The notes under the pieces were generated by a model that saw only the letters and a program-made list of their open reading frames with translations, had not been told where the DNA came from and ran no database searches. Source: HXMU1420-2 sp040830545 (GTDB lineage Bacteria > Pseudomonadota > Alphaproteobacteria > Rhodobacterales > Rhodobacteraceae). From it: DNA of 64,000 nucleotides. Every line of letters begins with the position of its first letter. The first letter of the stretch is position 1. A program made the translations under genes and the position numbers. Below are positions 59,931 to 64,000 of the stretch, piece after piece. Location: assembly GCA_040830545.1 (NCBI GenBank), contig JBFOMB010000002.1:1-64000 (forward strand), read 5' to 3'.

Positions 59931-60377
59931 TCACTCCGTTTCCGAACCTTCGTCCTGCTGCAACTCTGCTGCCAGACGGAACCCGATGCGGTTGGGTTCG
60001 GCGGAGGTGTCCTGTTTCGGGATCGCGCGCAGCAATACGCTCAACTGGCTGACATGCTGCACCAATTGCGTGCGTCCGCCGGTCTGGTCCATGCCGTAAA
60101 AGGTGATGATGTCCGGGTCGAAGTATCCCATACCTTCGATCCGCAGCACGCCCGCTTCGCTCCCGGCAAAGCCCATGGCGACCTCGTGTTCGCCATCCAG
60201 CTGCTTTTCGAAGTTCTGGATGTAGATGATCATCCGCTCATAGGCCCAGCGTGCCGGGCTTTTCTGCGCGTCCGCCTGCTGCAGGGCGGGGGGCAGCGCG
60301 GGTGCTGAATTCTCCGCTGACGGGTCGGCGTGCACCTCGTGCAGGCGCGGCAGGTTGGTGTCCGGCGTTTCGCCCAT
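59931..60377 (-). CDS. DUF6173-like protein
   Basis: 148 residues. The core WAYERMIIYIQNFEKQLDGEHEVAMGF, followed by GVLRIEGMGYFDPDIITFYG and LVQHVSQLSVLLRAIP, resembles a Rhodobacterales family I recall as DUF6173; the number is from memory. No signal peptide, metal motif or membrane helix. It starts 13 nt after the MBL gene stop, suggesting one operon. Function unknown. Confidence 0.78.
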   Translation of the reverse strand: MGETPDTNLPRLHEVHADPSAENSAPALPPALQQADAQKSPARWAYERMIIYIQNFEKQLDGEHEVAMGFAGSEAGVLRIEGMGYFDPDIITFYGMDQTGGRTQLVQHVSQLSVLLRAIPKQDTSAEPNRIGFRLAAELQQDEGSETE

Positions 60378-60389
60378 GGCAGACCCCTT

Positions 60390-61442
60390 TCAGACGGCGG
60401 TACGCGCCTGATATAGGTATGCGCCATCCTCACGCAATGTGCGCGTGACCTGACCGGTCTGGTAGAGATGGCTGACATGGGCCACGGCCTCGCCCAGGGC
60501 CAGGCCATATTCGCCTTCGCCGATGGTGCGTTTGAACAGGGGCGGGAAGCACTCGGACGCGGCCTTGGGCGTGCCGAGGTGGTCTAGCAGGCGGCGCAGG
60601 CCACCGATGTGGTTGTCGATCAGTTGACGCATGCGCAGGGGCGCGCCACGGAAGGGCAGCTTGTGACCGCCCAGGATCAACTGGTCCGGCGTGGCCAGCG
60701 TGGCAAACCGTTCGCAGCTTTCCAGCCATTCACCCACCGGGTCGGCCATAGGCTCGGTAGCGTAAACCCCCAGGTTCGGGCTGATCGAGGGCAGGATCTG
60801 ATCGCCTGCCAGCACCAGTTCGCCGTCGTGGCTCCACAGCGTCGCGTGTTCCGCTGCGTGGCCATCACCGGTGTGCACATCCCAGTCTCGCCCGCCGATG
60901 CGGATCGTGTCGCCCTGCTGAATACGGGTGTAGCCCAGCGGCATTGGGGCAACCATGTCAGCGAAGTTGAACGGGCGCTCGGCCAGCCGATTGCGCATGA
61001 TTTCCGGGTCCATGCCCGTGGTGCGCCAGAATGCGACGGTTTCGTCGGGCGTTTTGTCCTGCACGTCCAGCGTCAGCATACGGCCCATCAGCCATGCGGT
61101 GCGCGTCGTGATCAGCTCCGCGCCAAAGTCGGTCTGGAACCAACCGGCCAGGCCGATGTGGTCGGGATGGTGATGCGTGGCGATCACGCGCGTGACAGGT
61201 CGACCGCCCAGCGGTCCGGCCATCAGTTCGGTCAGGATGTCCCGCGTCAGGCCGGTGTCGAACCCGGTATCCACCAGTGTCCAGCCGTCACCATCATCCA
61301 GCGCGTAGATGTTCACATGGTCCAGCTTCATCGGCAGCGGCAGACGCATCCACAGCACGCCCTCTGCCACCTCAATCGCGGTGCCGCGTTCCGGTGCGTC
61401 CGGGAAGGGATAGTCCAGAACCTGCGGGCGGTCGCCGTCCAT
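60390..61442 (-). CDS. MBL-fold metallo-hydrolase
   Basis: 350 residues. Metal motif ATHHHPDHIG (89-97) follows LVDTGFDTG; GDGHAAEHATLW and LAGDQILPSI supply the later ligands. A C-terminal helical extension with GGHKLPFRG and winged-helix-like end is typical of glyoxalase II/LACTB2-related proteins. Adjacent to an acyl-CoA dehydrogenase, so a thioester hydrolase role is plausible. Confidence 0.9.
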   Translation of the reverse strand: MDGDRPQVLDYPFPDAPERGTAIEVAEGVLWMRLPLPMKLDHVNIYALDDGDGWTLVDTGFDTGLTRDILTELMAGPLGGRPVTRVIATHHHPDHIGLAGWFQTDFGAELITTRTAWLMGRMLTLDVQDKTPDETVAFWRTTGMDPEIMRNRLAERPFNFADMVAPMPLGYTRIQQGDTIRIGGRDWDVHTGDGHAAEHATLWSHDGELVLAGDQILPSISPNLGVYATEPMADPVGEWLESCERFATLATPDQLILGGHKLPFRGAPLRMRQLIDNHIGGLRRLLDHLGTPKAASECFPPLFKRTIGEGEYGLALGEAVAHVSHLYQTGQVTRTLREDGAYLYQARTAV

Positions 61443-61457
61443 GTGTCGTCTCCTTGG

Positions 61458-63173
61458 TCAGGCCGCCAGATCGTCGGCGCTTAGCGCAAAAAGATCGTCC
61501 GACCCCTGCTGCGCCTGAGTTAACAGACCTGCGTGCTCGGGCAAGAGGCGCAGGATATAAAACCGCGCCAATGCCTCGCGCGGGCCACCGTGATCGGCCA
61601 TTGCGGCACTGAGGTGATAATGCGCGCCCAAAACGCGGGCAAAGGCGCGCAGGTATGGCACGGCCCCGGCGAATCGGTTGTTCATATTGGGTTCTGCCGC
61701 CATCCACTCGGTCGTTTCACGCAGCGATTCCATGGCTTCCCAAACCGGGGCGGCCAGATCCGGCAACACGTCGCGCGCGGCCTCGGTCGCGGTTTCCAGC
61801 TCGTCCAGCAGACGCCCGGCCTCTTCCCCGCCATCCATCATTTTGCGCCCCACAAGATCCATGGCCTGAATGCCATTGGTCCCTTCGTAGATCGAGGTCA
61901 CCCGCACGTCGCGCACATATTGCGCCGCTCCGGTTTCTTCGACAAAGCCCATGCCGCCATGGACCTGCACGCCCATTTGCGCGACCTCCATGCCGATGTC
62001 AGTGCCAAAGGCCTTGGCAATCGGGGTCAGCAGCGCCGCGCGGGCCTTCCATTCAGCGTCCCCGGTTGCGGTCTGCATGTCGATGGCTACGGCACAAGCC
62101 AACGCGATAGAGCGCGCGGCGAAAATGTCGGCCTTCATGGTGGTCAGCATGCGGCGCACATCCGCGTGATCCAGAATGGTGCCAGTGCCACCTTCGACCA
62201 TGGTGCGGCCCTGTTTGCGTTCCAGCGCAAAGGCCAGCGCGTGCTGATAGGCCCCTTCGGCCACGCCAATGCCCTGACAGCTGACGCCAAGACGCGCGTT
62301 GTTCATCATGGTGAACATAGCGGCCATGCCATCATGTTCTTCGCCAACCAGCCAGCCGGTCGCGCCGTCATATTCCATCACGCAGGTGGGCGAACCGTGC
62401 AGGCCCATCTTGTGTTCCAGGCTGACCACACGCAGGGAGTTCGCGACGCCCGCGTTGCCGTTTTCGTCCGGCAGGCGTTTGGGGACGAGGAACAGGGAAA
62501 TCCCCTTGGTCCCCGGCACACCATCCGGCAGGCGTGCCAGAACAAGGTGGCAGACATTTTCTGCGAAATCGTTGTCGCCCCAACTGATGAAGATCTTCTG
62601 ACCGGACACTGCGTACGTGCCGTCGCCGTTCGGTTCCGCCTTGGACCGCAGCGCGCCTACGTCAGAGCCTGCCTGCGGTTCAGTCAGGTTCATTGTCCCG
62701 GCCCATTCGCCCGAGGCGAGTTTCGGCACATAAAGCGATTTGATCGCGTCGCTGCCGTGGTGTTCCAGCGCTTCGATCTGACCCTGGCTCATCAGCGGGG
62801 CCAGTTGCAGCGATAGGCACGCGGCGCTCATCATATCATTCACGGCAGAGCCCAGCGTGATCGGCAGGCCCATGCCACCGAGCTCGGGATCGCCCAGCAT
62901 GCCAATCCAACCACCTTCGGCAATTGCACTCCACGCGTCCGCATAGCCCGGTGACGTCCGCACCACGCCGTTTTCCAGAACAGCAGGGTGCAGATCGCCA
63001 TTGCGTTGGAGGGGGGCCATCACCTCTTCGCTCAGCTTGCCGGCCTCTTGCAGAATGGCGCTGACAACGTCACCGCCTGCTTCGGCAAAGCGGTCGGTGC
63101 CCGCTACTTGGTCGTAGCCAACAACATGGCGAAAGATAAATTCGTAGTCCTGAACCGGGGCGCGATAGGGCAT
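61458..63173 (-). CDS. Acyl-CoA dehydrogenase (long form, DmdC/FadE-like)
   Basis: 571 residues with the extended C-terminal domain. Flavin/substrate motifs MNLTEPQAGSDVGALR, GQKIFISWGDND and LGVSCQGIGVAEGAYQ; catalytic Glu in VTSIYEGTNGIQAMDL; C-terminal domain from about 470. The start at 63173 has aggagg 6 nt upstream. The long form is shared by DmdC (methylmercaptopropionyl-CoA dehydrogenase of DMSP use) and by general fatty-acid enzymes; the substrate cannot be told here because no dmdB/dmdD is adjacent. Confidence 0.9.
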   Translation of the reverse strand: MPYRAPVQDYEFIFRHVVGYDQVAGTDRFAEAGGDVVSAILQEAGKLSEEVMAPLQRNGDLHPAVLENGVVRTSPGYADAWSAIAEGGWIGMLGDPELGGMGLPITLGSAVNDMMSAACLSLQLAPLMSQGQIEALEHHGSDAIKSLYVPKLASGEWAGTMNLTEPQAGSDVGALRSKAEPNGDGTYAVSGQKIFISWGDNDFAENVCHLVLARLPDGVPGTKGISLFLVPKRLPDENGNAGVANSLRVVSLEHKMGLHGSPTCVMEYDGATGWLVGEEHDGMAAMFTMMNNARLGVSCQGIGVAEGAYQHALAFALERKQGRTMVEGGTGTILDHADVRRMLTTMKADIFAARSIALACAVAIDMQTATGDAEWKARAALLTPIAKAFGTDIGMEVAQMGVQVHGGMGFVEETGAAQYVRDVRVTSIYEGTNGIQAMDLVGRKMMDGGEEAGRLLDELETATEAARDVLPDLAAPVWEAMESLRETTEWMAAEPNMNNRFAGAVPYLRAFARVLGAHYHLSAAMADHGGPREALARFYILRLLPEHAGLLTQAQQGSDDLFALSADDLAA

Positions 63174-63325
63174 GGTGGGCCTCCTGGAAACCTGGGCTGC
63201 GGCGGGTCCCTGCAGGCGCAAAATGCTTTGCCTGCTTGGCTTCGGGGACCGGTCCCGCTATGGAACGTTCTCTTGCTTTTCAGATGGTCGGGCCTTTGCG
63301 CAACCAAAACGCGGCGTCACGGGGT

Positions 63326-64000
63326 ATGTCGGACAAAACCACATTGGTGTTGACGTCGGGGGCGACCGATCTGGATCGTGCGGCGGATTTGCTGCGCGCA
63401 GGTCAGGTTGTCGCCTTCCCGACCGAGACGGTTTATGGCCTGGGCGCGGATGCCCGGAATGGCGAGGCCGTTGCAGCAGTATATGCGGCCAAGGGACGGC
63501 CCAGTTTCAACCCGCTGATCGCCCATGTTGCCGATTTGGAACAGGCGCAGGCGCTGGTGGAATGGTCGGACGAGGCAGAGCGTTTGGCCTGCGCGTTCTG
63601 GCCCGGACCCCTGACAATGGTGTTACCGCTGAAGCCGGGGCATGAGGTATCTGGTCTGGTGACGGCGGGGCTGGATACGCTCGCGGTGCGCGTACCTGCC
63701 CATCCGGTGGCCCAGGGTTTGTTGCAACGAGTCGGAGGCCCGGTGGCGGCTCCGTCGGCAAACCCTTCGGGGCGGATCAGCCCGACAACCGCTGCACATG
63801 TACTGTCAGGTTTGGATGGTCGAATTGCGGCCGTGGTCGAGGCCGGGTCCAGCGCCGTCGGATTGGAATCAACGATTGTGGGGCTTTCAGGCGATCCTGT
63901 GTTGCTGCGGCCCGGAGGCGTGCCGAGGGAAGAGATCGAGCGGGTGTTGGGTCGTGAGGTTCCGAGCCCGGAAGAAGTGTCAAAGATCACCGCCCCAGGG
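63326..64000 (+). CDS. tsaC: L-threonylcarbamoyladenylate synthase, 3' partial
   Basis: 225 residues up to the window edge without a stop. Makes threonylcarbamoyl-AMP for the universal t6A37 tRNA modification. AGQVVAFPTETVYGLGADA, AKGRPSFNPLIAHV, GPLTMVL, SANPSGRISPT and LESTIVGLSGDPVLLRPG are standard YrdC/Sua5 motifs. The continuing sequence suggests the longer Sua5 type. In-frame ATGs at 63260 and 63284 lie upstream, but the ATG at 63326 gives the normal beginning. Divergent from the acyl-CoA dehydrogenase gene. Confidence 0.92.
   Translation, partial: MSDKTTLVLTSGATDLDRAADLLRAGQVVAFPTETVYGLGADARNGEAVAAVYAAKGRPSFNPLIAHVADLEQAQALVEWSDEAERLACAFWPGPLTMVLPLKPGHEVSGLVTAGLDTLAVRVPAHPVAQGLLQRVGGPVAAPSANPSGRISPTTAAHVLSGLDGRIAAVVEAGSSAVGLESTIVGLSGDPVLLRPGGVPREEIERVLGREVPSPEEVSKITAPG

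Noticed and set aside
1..64000. tRNA, rRNA, CRISPR arrays, insertion sequences, prophage, riboswitches
   Set aside because: Scanned for GGTTCGAATCC-type tRNA arms, short spaced repeats, transposase motifs and known leader structures; nothing convincing was seen. A covariance-model search (tRNAscan, Rfam) would be decisive.

Overview
The window is a gene-dense, GC-rich stretch of an alphaproteobacterial chromosome, most likely Rhodobacterales (Roseobacter group). The main clues are the block rpoZ-relA-DUF2062-pdxJ-acpS-lepB-rnc, a divergent lrp/trxB pair, a short Hsp20 gene followed by DUF1150, a fused ATP sulfurylase/APS kinase, a Hint-domain protein, a 44-residue aa3 oxidase subunit IV, and a best-preserved heat-shock promoter of alphaproteobacterial RpoH type. 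I see no rRNA, tRNA, CRISPR array, transposase or phage gene. The last gene runs off the right edge. The first gene (lgt) has a scrambled 5' end that looks like poor sequence at a contig edge.

Layout. 1-4 kb: lgt, a MidA-type methyltransferase and pgeF, then a 49-residue orphan and a Hint protein. 4-9.5 kb: lrp/trxB, a membrane adenylate cyclase with a His-rich six-helix anchor and a [2Fe-2S] domain, and the sulfate-activating enzyme. 9.6-13.5 kb: a four-gene operon of GSCFA, SGNH-like and two GT10 (fucosyltransferase-like) proteins, probably for an undescribed surface glycan. 13.5-18.5 kb: PhzF/DUF1150/Hsp20, YdcH, purEK, and a cyclase fused to an alpha/beta hydrolase. 18.5-28.3 kb: orphan phnM with a lipase-like hydrolase, a DMT exporter, a polyamine-type cluster (ureohydrolase, GNAT, Lrp regulator, PLP decarboxylase), a lone molybdenum hydroxylase large subunit, and a DUF2235 hydrolase. 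28.3-36.2 kb: a long leftward housekeeping block from folK and rpoZ to rnc, with kptA and a LysE exporter inserted.

36.3-45.1 kb: a NYN nuclease, a TetR regulator with a perfect 20-bp operator facing a small membrane protein, ispH, a methyltransferase, a tandem caspase-like protein whose first domain has lost its catalytic residues, rnhA, two small GlsB-like membrane proteins, fmt and a LysR regulator. 45.4-52.3 kb: a complete inner-membrane type I secretion module. It has a 1235-residue beta-solenoid/RTX/CHRD substrate with four 174-182-residue repeats, the ABC exporter and the HlyD adaptor. No TolC gene is present. 52.4-57.8 kb: molybdenum cofactor genes (mobA, mobB and a MoeA with a large extra N-terminal domain), fdhD and azlCD.

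57.8-64 kb: a lipoprotein with a possible His/Cys dyad, the oxidase subunit IV, a more AT-rich islet with a YjhX-like toxin and a GNAT partner, a DUF6173-like protein, an MBL-fold hydrolase, an acyl-CoA dehydrogenase and the start of tsaC. The best candidates for undescribed biology are the GSCFA/SGNH/GT10/GT10 operon, the active/dead tandem caspase, the cyclase-hydrolase fusion, the type I secreted solenoid with its permuted CHRD domain, and the MoeA fusion.
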